Origin: Ashinkailepas kermadecensis
Taxonomy: Eukaryota; Arthropoda; Thecostraca; Neolepadidae
Assembly (NCBI GenBank): GCA_034440615.1
Contig: JAOTOM010005180.1
Span: forward strand, 1,393,501-1,457,500
DNA: 64,000 nt
Direction of reading: 5' to 3'
Shown here: one piece after another, positions 1 to 11,992 of the stretch
Layout of the letters: the number at the start of each line of letters is the position of its first letter
Position numbering within the stretch: position 1 is the stretch's first letter
Made by a program: the position numbers and the translations under genes
The notes under the pieces: generated by a model
What the model saw: only the letters and a program-made list of their open reading frames with translations
What the model was told of the DNA's origin: nothing
Database searches by the model: none

Positions 1-1888
1 TATATATATATACATATTGGGTAGGTGGTCTCACACACGTATAAAACACAAAACAACCACACAACATATGCCTAGTCCCAACCCCGGGAAGTATGTTACT
101 CAAGGTTATACAATGCACGCAAACTGGAAAGCCATGTCACACTATGTCCCTCCTGTCAACCTTGGTCAACCTGGCCAAGTTCGTAAACATCAATGCTACT
201 CTGCTCCTGAACTTACACATGATAGCAATTGGGCCGTACATTTGTTTTCAGGATAACGGCCATTTCAGGCTGCCTTGGTTAAAAAGCGTCACTGATCATC
301 ACGAACCATTCGCCATTCAGAGTTGTTGTCAGGATTAGCTTGCAAACGTTGTCAGCTATCTGAAAACGGTAACTAGGTCAAAAGAAGCGTGACCGCATAA
401 AGATCAACAACTCACAATTTTGTTTCAAGCAAAACGGATCTCGTTTAAACGTGAACGATGAACAGAATGTATCATCATTTTGTATGCTCTTAGTGTTTGG
501 AAAGGTGAAGTCCCATGAGGTGAGGTTACGGCACTTTGGGGATTTGCTTTGCTATTTGTTTCTCCTTTTGTAAATATATTGTACTAGCTGACACATATTG
601 TGATAAGAGACAACATAAGTTTACCTGTTTCCTCTGAGACCTGAAGTCATGTCACATTCGCCACGGATAAGCATGACCAATTGAGCTCATCTAACATCTG
701 ATTTAGCAAGTTCAAATACATTGTAATAAAATACAACGAGAACGCGGTTTGGTATCCATTGGTACAGATGGGTACGGTATTCAAATTTAGTCTACATAAT
801 TACTTGTGAGTGTTAATTGAAAACATCTGGGTGTGTCACGCGAGATTACGCCATGTCTCATGATGTCATCAAAGATTAGTTTCCATTTTTGGCCTCTGCA
901 CATTTAACTGGTCGATGATAACCTTCGAAAACCACGCTTGAAGCTTCCCTAACATGAGGTGCTAACCCTCTCAGTGTGAGGACCAGTTTAATCCCACACC
1001 TCGCAATGTTATTCAAAGGAAAATTTGCTTTAAAAGTATTGAAATTAGGTCGTGAAAATTAAGCTTATGCTAAAGTAATTATTCGACTGTGAAATGAAAC
1101 TTGGTATACTTCCCTGTAAGTAGTGGGCGAAATATATATCAAATTTTGCAATTCCAGTCCATTAAGATCACGGAGCTAGGGCAAGTCAACTTCAAATCAC
1201 GCCTTCGTCTCAGTACGGTGCTTAGATGTACATTAAACATTTGTTAGGAAATAAATACAGAAGACGCAGCCAAACGAAAACGAGGGTACCTACAAATGGG
1301 GAAAGAAAAATGATACCATACAAGAAGGTAACGAAAGGTCAAGTCACCAGGTCATACTGAGATCTACACCAAGAAAAGTGTTCATGCATAATTTTACATC
1401 TAATTCATGCGTTTGAAAAATATATGCTCTGAGGCATGGCATCCTCCAATAACGCTCTAGGTTTCAAGCCTGTCTTAGGTCATGTTACCGTGATATGGCC
1501 TCAGACGTCCTGATATTACGCATATCACGGCCACTCTGGGGGTCAAAGTATGGACTTTATATCATCTATCGCATCCGTCGAAACTTCCTCCAGGTACAGG
1601 TCCAGGCAAAGGTCACGACCACACTGAAGTGTTCAAGAGGACTTCGTATGCACTTCATCAATATGCATGACGTCATATTCCCCTCCTACCTGAGTATGTC
1701 TGCAAAGTGTTCTCAGTATGTGAACGCTGAAGAATCTGTTGCGTGTACCGCATCGTGTGTGATGGAGTCGATGTGTGTGGACAAAGGTAGGAAGGCCAGC
1801 TGTAGGCTGTAATACTGCCAAATACTAATACAACTGTGAAAATGTCCAGCTTCGAATTCATCACAGATCAAAGGCCTCACACTTGCAG
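1..1888. other. Upstream region, no gene supported
   Basis: No open frame here looks coding and no exon is supported. A stretch at about 1160-1290 resembles 17150-17280 (shared wording around 'tcaac...cggctt...ttagatgta'), so part of the region is dispersed repeat. It may hold 5' untranslated exons or promoter of the large + strand gene, since the first supported coding exon has a plausible 3' splice site (ttgcag, ending at 1888). Confidence 0.4.
1668..1675. promoter_or_regulatory. Consensus CRE-like palindrome TGACGTCA
   Basis: A perfect TGACGTCA, the CREB/ATF consensus, lies 223 bp upstream of the proposed start codon and directly follows ATATGCA. The match is seen; a regulatory role is inference, and one 8-mer is expected by chance about once in this window length. 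Confidence 0.25.
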
Positions 1889-1897
1889 ACAAAAAAA

Positions 1898-2015
1898 ATG
1901 GGGGTAGTCGAAGAGTTACCACCAGCCGTTTCCACAAATGATTCGGGACACTTGCAATGCAGCACATTTAGAAGGGCAGCTTTCGCTACTGTCGGATCGA
2001 CAGCATCAGGAAAAG
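1898..2015 (+). CDS. Exon 1 (proposed first coding exon), residues 1-39
   Basis: The exon begins at a splice acceptor (ttgcag, 1883-1888) with ATG at 1898 in a good context (A at -3, G at +4). It ends at gtaagt (2016). It leaves one base, which joins the two leading bases of exon 2 into GAC (Asp40). The encoded piece starts MGVVEELPPAVS. The frame is open upstream of the ATG through the acceptor, so this could instead be an internal exon of a longer protein. Confidence 0.5.
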
Positions 2016-2270
2016 GTAAGTCTGGTGTTTATTTGACAGCTGGTTGGTCAGTTTGATGGAATAACTTGCGACTGTTTACAAGTACAACTCAATACTTCTT
2101 TTATACAATTTTGGACACACTTGGAACATTTCATCTTTATCGGGACACGTCTGTATCACCAAGTTGTTTGGAAGAGCCATTGTATGTTTATGCGAAATGT
2201 CGCTAGATCTCGGAACTTTTGAATCTGGAATCAAGGTACGGTAGTGCGCGTGACACCAACTCGGTGACCA

Positions 2271-2380
2271 CTGTCAGGTGATGCCAGGTGATGCCAGGTG
2301 ATGCCAGGTGATGCCAGGTGATGCCAGGTGATGCCAGGTGCTGTCAGGTAATGCCAGGTGATGCCAGGTTATGCCAGGTG
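2271..2380 (+). repeat. 10-bp tandem repeat, array of CAGGTG boxes
   Basis: Eleven 10-bp units occur in strict register (unit ATGCCAGGTG). Nine contain CAGGTG (at 2275, 2285, 2295, 2305, 2315, 2325, 2335, 2355 and 2375); two have decayed to CAGGTA and CAGGTT. CAGGTG is both an E-box recognised by ZEB/Snail and E-proteins and a CAG|GT splice-donor core. The array lies in intron 1, 255 bp after the donor. Confidence 0.9.
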
Positions 2381-3111
2381 CTGCTCATTATGACTGCCTT
2401 GTCAAAACAGATTCTGTCGAGCATCGGGGTGTCAAACTTACCATCCCCTGTTGCTGGCAACCCGAAAGTGGCTAACTAAGCTTGCGCTATTAAAGGTGGT
2501 CCGGAAAGCCCATTGAACACGGTGAAGATGACATGCCCTTGATATCCCGATTTTAAGAAAACTCATTCGAACTTAAAAGAAAGCTGTGAGGTACCAAACG
2601 TTTTAGAGGCAGTCTTGTTTAACATGATCTAGGCCAGTGATGTGACATAGCCCGTGGTAAAGATCATTACGGTACGTGTTAAACTGAAACAATAACAATG
2701 ATACAGTACGCCAGCTTTTAGTCCCCTGCACCATTAAATTTGCCGGGGATGAAAAGGGGACTGGGACTTTAACTTGGCACTCTCAAAACATTCCGAGTTC
2801 AAGTTGGTATATTTCGTTTCAGTCTCATGATATTTATTCTGCGGTTTGTTTTCCTTCCTATAGACTAAATCATGAACAAATTTAGGCGTATCTCATAAAC
2901 GTCTTAGGAATGCCTTGGCTTAGTATGATCTACACATGCATATAGCCTTCTAGACCTCTGCAATATTGCTGGATGCCAAGCGATGCTATAAGTATTATAA
3001 AATAACTGCGCACCTTCCCCAAAATCGGGCTTCCCGTGTGGTTCAATTTCCGGGGTGACCTTCCGCTGAGATCGACCCTGATCATAATCCTGCAATTGTA
3101 GGTCATGTTGT

Positions 3112-3336
3112 TCATAGCACACATTCACTACATAGCACAGGTAGCTCATAATCAGCGCATAGTACAGGTAGCACATATTTAGCACATGGCATAGTTAGCA
3201 CATATTCAGCACTTAGCATAAGTCTCCCATATTTAGCACATAGCACAGGTAGCACATATTCAGCACATAGCACGGGTAGCATATATGTAACGCATAGGAC
3301 AAGTAGCACACATTCGACACAGAGCACAGGCAATAG
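3112..3336 (+). repeat. ~27-bp tandem repeat
   Basis: About eight degenerate copies of a unit like GTAGCACATATTCAGCACAT plus AGCACAG, itself built on a shorter AGCACAT core. On the minus strand it reads as an artefactual ORF of Leu/Pro/Val/Cys repeats. Confidence 0.85.
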
Positions 3337-3594
3337 GTATTCAGTCACCATACCTTGCTTAAGTTCTCGGTAATCGAGAACGTTCCAATGTTGGAGCGGA
3401 TTTTCGTCGAGTAAAGCTTCGGAATGGCAGCAGAGTCCCATGATCAGACAGAACATGATCAGACGGAATCAGGAAATACAGCTGTGCGGAATATGGAGAA
3501 TGTTAAACATAAACTGCTGAATATGTCACCATTATTACGGAACCGATAAATAAAAGTCCTGGGACAGTGCCCCAATGAGTTTCCCTGTGTGCAG

Positions 3595-3750
3595 GAGAGG
3601 GATACCACCGAAGATTACCAGGTTACTACGACATGGCACCGCTAAGGGATGGAGAGGGATACCACCCAGGATTACCACGTTTCTACGACATGGTACCGCT
3701 GAGGGAAGGAGAGGAATACCACCCAGGATTACCACGTTATTACCACGTGA
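3595..3750 (+). repeat. 57-bp tandem repeat, ~2.7 copies
   Basis: Copies begin GAGAGGGATACCACC at 3595, 3652 and 3709 (GAGAGGAATACC in the last), giving a 57-bp period. Both strands read open through it because 57 is a multiple of three. Confidence 0.85.
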
Positions 3751-3803
3751 TATTGCTGGTGTTAATCGGCGATCAGTATATTGATGTGTTTTCCTTCACA
3801 CAG

Positions 3804-3930
3804 ACCTAGAGAGTGAGCTGGTGGATCAGAGGCAAGAATGCGAAGACCTTGTCAATAAGTATGAGCTTCTGGAGGAGGAACATGCCGTTTCAAAAGCTCA
3901 ATTCCTCATGGAAAAGGATCAACTGGAAGG
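3804..3930 (+). CDS. Exon 2, coiled-coil segment, residues 40-82
   Basis: Acceptor ttccttcacacag, donor gtgagt. The frame enters with two bases and leaves with two. The translation (ESELVDQRQECEDLV... ending AQFLMEKDQLEG) is rich in Glu/Gln/Leu with hydrophobics at heptad spacing and lacks proline, so it starts the coiled coil. Its length and phase fit exon 3 exactly. Confidence 0.8.
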
Positions 3931-4669
3931 GTGAGTGTTATCTGTATTCCCATTACTAGCAAAAGCAATGGGAGGTAAGTACCCGTAGCAGGCAAATTAT
4001 GCGTCGAACATTCTTCACGTTCCTCTTCCAAGTGAATCTCATTGACAAGTGGATGCACCGTGTACGCCTGCACACGTAAAAAGATTAATCCACAAAACAG
4101 GCACTTGACAGTATCAAGACGGTACTATTTTTACGGGTTCTTCGACCCATGATAATTGTCGCAGCGTACCGATAGAGTAAACTTATCCATAGATGTATCG
4201 TTCCACTACCCTTGAACTTATACTCATGCTACACCATCATGTCACATTGTACCATCCGTGAGTATCTGCTCAGGATACACTACAATTTTAAATTTTGTTA
4301 TCCTTAGATTTCCGCTCAGGCCGCACTTCCACTCATGTGGTTTAGTACTACCGAAATTATTATTGCACGGTGACACGACCTTTCTTCTGCTCACGTTACA
4401 CCGCTTTTCAAGTTCTGCTGTAGCCAGAAATAATGGAACTGAATAGTGCCAAATCAGTACTAGATTTACGGGTACATAACATCATAAAGTCATAAAGTGT
4501 GCAGACTTAATAAGAGCCAGAAGGGCCCATCCAGATCAAGCCTGTAAAGGGAAGATACCCTAAGCCTGAACAAAAAGACACTCATCACCCCAATCAACAC
4601 AACATCCTAAATTCCAAAGAAATAATTTACCAATATTCCACGCACCCAGCAATGCCTATCTACCTTGCA

Positions 4670-6080
4670 TATCCAGTCCTAGTCACTCGATCTCGCGCAA
4701 CACACATGTGGATCGAGTGCCCTACCAATAATTTTCGAGCTCCATCCATGCCTGCTTGAAGGGGTCTGTACCGTGCACATCTATTTGTACCGTGAACATC
4801 ACATCCTATTTCATTGATCAACAACCCTTTGACCGAAGACCTGTTGTCGCTTAACTGTCTTATACCTCGACTTGTTTAACCTGAAGTGATGACCCCATGT
4901 GATACTCTAAATAGAAAAGCATCACTCAGATTGACCTGATTTAGCCCTTTAACGATTTTATACATGTCAATCAGATCACCCCTTAATCTGCTATACTTGA
5001 GCGGGTACATATCTAATGTCATAAGCCTTTCTCCATATTCCAAATTACCTACTCCACTGATGAGTCTAGTGGCTTTGCACTGTACTCTTTCTAGCATATC
5101 TCTTCTTTCTAAATAAGGGCCCCATGCCTGTACAGAATATTCCAAATGGTGTTGCACATTGGCCAAGTACAGTTTTGTTTTCATGACTCCATTTCCCTTA
5201 TGCCTCACACTCCTATTAATGATTCCAAGAATTCGTATTGCCCTGTTCCTAGCTGAGATACATTGTTTTTTTCTGCTTTAAGGTCATTTTAACCTAACAC
5301 ACCTAAATCTATTTTCTCTTCAACGACATCCAATTCCCTACTGCCATTTGTATATCTCAAAGTCTCATCTCCAGACCCCAGATGCATAACCTTGCACATT
5401 TCATAGTTGAAAGACATCTGCCATTGATCAGCCCACTCATAGGTGCTCCAAGTCTAATTGAATCGTACTAGATTGATCACTACTGTCAGCCAATCATATC
5501 AGCTTGATATCATCAGCAAATTTGAAACCCTATTCCTCAGCCCTACCTCAATGTTATTCACAAAGATGATAAAGAGAAGTGATCCTACAACACAGCCCTG
5601 TGGCACTCTACTCAGAATATCCTTCCATTCAGATTTACATCCATTTAACACTACCCTTTGTTTCCGTCCCCTTAACCATGCTTCAATCAAATTTAGAGCT
5701 TTTCCATCAATCCCATGCTGCTCTAGTTGATGAATGAATGAATTAAACACCTATGTGGAACTTTATCAAAAGCTTTGCTAAAGTCAAAGTACACAACATC
5801 CATCCTGCTTTGATTGTCTACTTCTTTAATTGCATACTCCATGAACTTCAATAGGTTAGCTAAACAAGATCTTCGAGAACGAAATCCATGCTGAGTATCC
5901 CTTAAAAGGTTGTGCCTATCTAGGTGAGTCTGGACATTCGGTTTGACCAGTTTTTCTAGTACCTCGCAAACTATTGAGTTTAACTGCCTAGCCTGTAGTT
6001 TCTTACACATTTCATATTTACTAATTTGAAAATTCGTACTACGTTTACATATCACTAATCTTCCAATTGGTACCACTATG
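4670..6080 (-). mobile_element. CR1/L2-type LINE fragment (reverse transcriptase part), degenerate
   Basis: Minus-strand reading gives non-LTR reverse transcriptase blocks in the right order. A 5' block at 6076-5723 ends in VYFDFSKAFDKVPH, with the first catalytic Asp. Next come VPQG and LLFIIFVNN (5650-5560), FADDIKL (~5520-5490, active-site FADD kept), WQMSFNYEMCKVMHLGS (~5430-5380), then LEYSVQAWGPY, ERVQCKATRLI and RLRGDLIDMYKIV (5208-4880). The CR1/L2/Jockey group carries this order. Several frame changes and stops break the ORF, and the endonuclease part is missing, so it is a 5'-truncated dead copy. It sits antisense in intron 2 of the coiled-coil gene. The ends are approximate and no target duplication was found. 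Confidence 0.85.
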
Positions 6081-6474
6081 GTTCGCTTACCGCACTGTCT
6101 GGCCTTGCTGTTTCCATTTCACTTCTTCCTATGACATTTTAAAAACTATTTAACTCATCATGTAAACTCATCATTTGTCTTTTCACTTTTATCCGCTTGA
6201 CGTTTTCCATTTGAATTTGTTTTTACGCTCTTCATTTTACTTTTTGTCCGCATAACGTTTTGTCCCTTTTACTTTCATCTCTGCTGACGTTTTGTTATTT
6301 GACGTTTTGTCATGTTGGTTTTATCTCGCATTTTTACTGTTCATAATTTACTCGGAGCCCCCTTGTCTTTTGTGTCATTGCCAATTCGCCCTCCGATTTT
6401 TATCTTTGGACTTTTTATTCGGGAACCCCGATCCTTGATTGTGGACCTTGAACGCTGTTGTCTGTGCACGGCAG

Positions 6475-6595
6475 GGAGTTCACTTTGCTGAAGCATGAGT
6501 ATGACACCTCGCAGAGCGACTTGCAGACACTGCGGGACACGTACAACAGCAAGCAGGACCAGTGGCTTCGCGAGAAACTCGCACTGGAGGAAAAG
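6475..6595 (+). CDS. Exon 3, coiled-coil segment, residues 83-122
   Basis: Acceptor gcacggcag (ends 6474); donor gttggt is weaker than consensus. One base completes Gly82, then EFTLLKHEYDTSQSDLQ... ends KLALEEK in phase 0. The Trp in QDQWLREK and the heptad pattern continue the coiled coil. The next exon also starts in phase 0, which supports the weak donor. Confidence 0.8.
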
Positions 6596-8052
6596 GTTGG
6601 TGGCAAGAGGCTGTCATGCAGGGAATGCCCGTCAGCGTGAAGTAAAGCATGACTGAAGGAATCTCGATACGCGGCAGCTGGAAAGCGATCCCATGACGAA
6701 CTTAAAGTGTTGAATGAGACAATTGTGCACATTCACCGCTAGTTCTCACATGCCTGCATCCTCTAACTTCGCCAGGTAGTAGCTATCCAGTGGAATCAGC
6801 GCCGTGCACTCGATTCTAGGGCACATATATGTACGTAGGTACATATATTTACGTGTGTGCGTACGTAAGTACTTTGCATACACCATGCGTGTATGTGAGC
6901 GTCAATGTTCACATGACAAGTATGCGTAAGTGCACATCTACTAAATATAGATGTAATTATAGGCATGCTCGAATGAACAGAAGAAAATGCACTTAGCAAG
7001 CCGTGCATTAGTACATATGTATGGAAGGTAAGGTACGTATTGGTGGTTATACGAGCATAAATGTACATGAGCAAATTTAGTTTTATAGGACAAATGCACG
7101 TGATACAATCATCTCTTCGGCGAGCTTACATACGATTTACATGCATTATGGATAGTTGGCTGCTGGCTGGCTGATAGTTGGCTGATAGCCTTTAGTTAGT
7201 TATTGGGGCTTTAGGGCGCATCGACTGCATTGGTCATTTAGCGCCCAGCTGGTAGCCTTTGACCAGGATCAGGGCTGAGGAAAAGGCTCAGGTATGTCGG
7301 TGTCAGGAGGTGAGTCCTTAGGTCAGGGTAAGGTCAGTGAGGTCAGAACTATGGAGTCGGGGATCGAGGCATGCTAATGAAAGGCCTTTGAGGCGCGATG
7401 GTCAGAACTGTGGCCTGATCCAGGGCTCCGTCATCAGGACTCCTAGGCATGGCCGGAGGCTTAGCCCTGGTTCTGATCCCTATCCTGGCCCAGCATTAGA
7501 CTATCAGGCTTCGACCGTCCAGTTACTATCTCGTGCCATGTTTCCCCTGGAGGTGGTTCCAGCTCGCCACCTTGGTCTTGGTTGTCTACTTCCGGATTCC
7601 CTAGCGCGTTCTGCTGGCCCTGGTCGTCCCACCAACACTAGCACCTGTCATGGTGCTAATCCTGCTGGCCCTGGTCGTCCCACCAGCACTAGCACCTGTC
7701 ATGGTGTAATTCTGGTCCTGATCATCACCGACAGGAAAGCCATTGCTGGTACTATAAAACCCAGACCAAGGTTAGAGCCACCTTCAATGCCAGGATTGGG
7801 CTTATGCGAAGGTTGAGGCTGAAAACAAACATTTGGGCGTATATAAAATTGTCATACGTATATTTGATCTTACGTACATTTGTGTTTGCCTACGTTTACA
7901 CGCGTTTGTGCTCATGTACATTTGCCACACGTACATTTGCGCTTATGTACCTTTGTCATACGCATAACTGCGCTTTCGTATATTTGCCTTGCGTACATTT
8001 GTCTGGCTACCATCACACTCATGCACACACTTACCCTGACCACACCGACCAG
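6596..8052 (+). other. Intron 3, repeat-rich
   Basis: About 6800-7080 is made of degenerate GTACGTA/ACATATAT words. About 7835-8035 holds the opposite orientation (CTTACGTACATTTG-like, roughly 18-20 bp steps), so the two are inverted relatives. A 52-bp direct duplication (CTGCTGGCCCTGGTCGTCCC...) occurs at 7612-7715. No gene is supported; the 159-residue + ORF at 7337 is low-complexity Pro/Arg/Gly. Confidence 0.5.
7192..7250 (+). repeat. Dispersed repeat with GGGCGCATCGACTGC core, copy 1
   Basis: The segment TTAGTTAGTTATTGGGGCTT followed by TAGGGCGCATCGACTGCATT recurs with changes at 53066-53114 and 62703-62740. Three dispersed copies in 64 kb imply an interspersed repeat family, SINE-like by its short conserved core, though no pol III boxes were found next to it. 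Confidence 0.6.
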
Positions 8053-8214
8053 GTAAAGGAGTCTGAGAAGAGGTGGGGACGAGCTGGCGAGACATCCTGG
8101 AAGCTTGAAAAGTCGCGTCTTCAGCGGGCACTGCACTCTAAAACTGAGGAGGTGCTGAAGCTGGAGAAAGCAGCAATATCACACAGGAGGGACATGAATG
8201 CGGTAAAAAATGAG
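8053..8214 (+). CDS. Exon 4, coiled-coil segment, residues 123-176
   Basis: Acceptor ccgaccag, perfect donor gtgagt, 54 whole codons, phase 0 at both ends. Translation VKESEKRWGRAGETSWKLEK... to ...AVKNE has the W-x7-W spacing and charge pattern of a coiled-coil rod. Confidence 0.85.
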
Positions 8215-9489
8215 GTGAGTAGTGGGACTGATGTCACTTGTTAGGATGAAAATGAAAACCGTACATAATTTTCACCAATTATAAATGGCAGAAGGTAAGG
8301 TGGGTAAATTCAAATCACAACGCCTTCCTGACAGGTCTTTCACATCAGGATCAGAAGTCTTGTTGATCAGTCATTGGGATATATACCGGACTTTCAATCG
8401 GTTGTTTGTTAGTTCATTGACAGGTCTTTGAAATATATTATGGGCTTTCAACTGGTCTTGTGTAGGCTCAGTAAAATGTCGGAACAGAAGAAGCATATCC
8501 GAGCAAGCCTTAATCCGACCCGTCTCTGGGAGCCTTTTGAAGCCCCCGCCCCCAGGTGTGTCCGTAACAGGCGGAAAACGGCGGCGCGCAGCGCCGCAAA
8601 ACTTTCCGTACCTTTTCTTTTATCATTTTGCATCTGAAATTAAAATGTCAATCTCAGATCATGTACGATCATTGACGAGACTAAAAGTTACTTTTGAATA
8701 CAAATGAGACCATCTGAGGGCCCTATTCGTCGAGGGCTTTCCAATGATACCCGGATCCAATGATACAATGATAATGATACCCGTCGAGTTCATGCACTGC
8801 TTAGTTTGGAAATTAGAGGGGTCTTTAACAACAACAACAACCCCCACACCCGAGACAGACTGTGAAGATCTGACCGGAGAGTTAGAGTCAGGTCGTAACC
8901 TAAACTCAATGCAGTTTTAGACGTACATTGAAACTTGCTGTCATGAACATGCAAGAATATATCAAAGATACCGATAAAAGTGAGCATGAATGTGTCAAAG
9001 ATACCGATAAAAGTGAGCATGAATGTGTAAAAAAGAGCAACGAAAAATGGCAAAATGCGAAGTAGTGACCTGATGTCAACCATCAGGTCAAGCAGATAAA
9101 TCTTGATAATTATGTGCCGCATGATTTTGGCAATGAGTATTTCCTGAAGCAATTAATAAATATATATCATGGCAAATGATTTTCTGTAATAGTGTTCAAT
9201 GTTCCCAAGTACAAAATCATTATCAAGTGAGGTCACAGAAACATGACGTTGAAAGTCATCAGCCAGCATCACTGGCGTTCTGCAGGCCAAAATACAGACT
9301 ATTATGAAGCAAAAATAGCTAAAACAAAGTGTGCAAGGCTATATAATACGTCAACTCCGTTATTGATACCGGTACAGTCACTATGTTTGATTCGAAAATG
9401 TTATGCTGAAATTTCGGTAACGTTTAGGAAAATGAGCACTGCGATTTCGTTTCAAATTTGAAAAGGAGGAGGCACACCCGGCATTCCGT

Positions 9490-9840
9490 TAGTGTCACGC
9501 ATTACCTTTTCTCGAGCACAATATGTTCGGAAATTGTCAGCTTGAACAGTTCATCACATATGTACTGGTGCTTGACATTGTGCTGATCGGTATCTTCTTG
9601 CGTGTCATGGCGTCTGACTATGTCTTCAGTTTGCATATCACTGACATTGAAGTATGAAATCATTATTTCACGACCATGGTCTAAGAACTACGGCGACGAC
9701 CGGGTGGCTTAATGTTCATAGATATTGACCTATTTGACCTGGCATGTAAGGTCACTCTAAACAGATAAATAAAACGTATTCCAAGAAACCCTAAAAGTTC
9801 AAGGCTGGACCTGCGCCACGCCCTTACCACACTCCTATGT
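9490..9840 (+). repeat. Dispersed repeat copy A (pairs with 17800-18155)
   Basis: In the same order as at 17800-18155 it shows cattaccttttc...gaaattgtca, gtcatgg...attgaag, gacctggcatgtaaggtca and aaaagtt. Divergence is substantial (clearly alignable by eye, not identical). Ends unknown, no coding content. Confidence 0.5.
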
Positions 9841-10080
9841 CTAGCCTAGAATACAAATTAGTTGGGCAAGTGGATGAAATTGACCTCCGGGCTACGAGTC
9901 GTGCGGAGTTCTGCCGCACCGCAAGCGTACATGGAGCACGGCGATTTTTCCCATTATTCCCTGATACGACAAAAGTCACGATATTTTGCCATCCAGTCAT
10001 GCCAGTGGGATTTCTTGATGCACAGAATTGATCATTCCGCAGTTAGGCTTCCAAGAAATATGTAAATAGAGAAAGTTGCA

Positions 10081-10320
10081 CTTTTTATGTGCCACGAAGC
10101 GACCGAGTGATCGGATTAAGTATTTTATCTGCCACGAAACGACCGAGTGATCGGATTAAGTATTTTATCTGCCACGAAGCGACCGAGTGATCGGATTAAG
10201 TATTTTATCTGCCACGAAGCGACCGAGTGATCGGATTAAGTATTTTATCTGCCACGAAGCGACCGAGTGATCGGATTAAGTGTTTTATCTGCCACGAAAC
10301 GACCGAGTGATCGGATTAAG
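10081..10320 (+). repeat. 40-bp tandem repeat, 6 copies
   Basis: Six units of exactly 40 bp with GACCGAGTGATCGGATTAAG beginning at 10101, 10141, 10181 and so on. Each holds an imperfect palindrome CCGAGTGATCGG. Copies are nearly identical, which suggests recent amplification. Confidence 0.95.
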
Positions 10321-10807
10321 TTTTCCGGACGGCGGTATTGCTTCACTCCGTAGCATATAAATTATTCAACGTCAACAGCAATGAAGTGCAGAAGCATGGA
10401 CGCTGCAGATGCGACACCAAATGTCCGCCAAAACAACATTTACAGGAGTTGCAGGTGCGACATCAAATATCTGACAAAAGCACCATTTACAGGAGCCGCA
10501 GGTGCGACACTAAATGTTCGTCAAAGCACCATTCCCCCAATGCACGTGACGTTGTACACTTGGGAACACATTGTTTTGAGATGTGAGTTAGAAGCAGCAT
10601 GTCTTTTTTTCGGATTGTCGTGAGGTGTAAACATATACTTTTTATGCTTGTGATATAATATTTTACTGAGGTGCCTCATGTTGGTGTTTAACATAATCCC
10701 ATCAACATCCAGTGTTCGTGCTTCAGTTCAGAGCATTCTTGCATCTGGTCCAGAAGTTAGCATTTAGTTCAGTTATAGGGGCGTAACACACTTTTACCTT
10801 ACTGCAG

Positions 10808-10915
10808 ATGGAACGACAGCTGGAATCGGAACGACGTGCACATGCTAGGAAGGAAAAAGAGGCGGAGTGTTCTAGAGAACAAGAGGCAGCTGTCCAAAAT
10901 AAGAAAATCGATGAG
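10808..10915 (+). CDS. Exon 5, coiled-coil segment, residues 177-212
   Basis: Acceptor ttaccttactgcag, donor gtaggt, 36 codons, phase 0 at both ends. Translation begins MERQLESERRAHARKEKEA and ends KKIDE: almost entirely charged, with Ala/Leu at core positions. Confidence 0.85.

Positions 10916-11992
<1,077 letters not shown>

Larger units (their letters stand above)
2381..3803 (+). other. Remainder of intron 1
   Basis: No gene is seen. Apart from the two tandem arrays listed separately (3112-3336 and 3595-3750), this appears to be unique AT-balanced intron sequence ending in the acceptor ttccttcacacag at 3803. Confidence 0.5.
8215..10807 (+). other. Intron 4
   Basis: No gene is seen. It contains a short direct duplication (~33 bp, 8950-9025, 'gataccgataaaagtgagc'). 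About 9490-9840 is repeated with divergence at 17800-18155. The 40-bp array is listed separately. Confidence 0.5.

Noticed and set aside
1495..1812. 105-residue + ORF with several Cys residues
   Set aside because: No signal peptide, no family pattern, and no splice or phase link to exon 1.
10081..10320. Regular repeats resembling a CRISPR array
   Set aside because: The 40-bp units are contiguous with no unique spacers and the sequence is eukaryotic; same reasoning for the 22-, 32- and 68-bp arrays.
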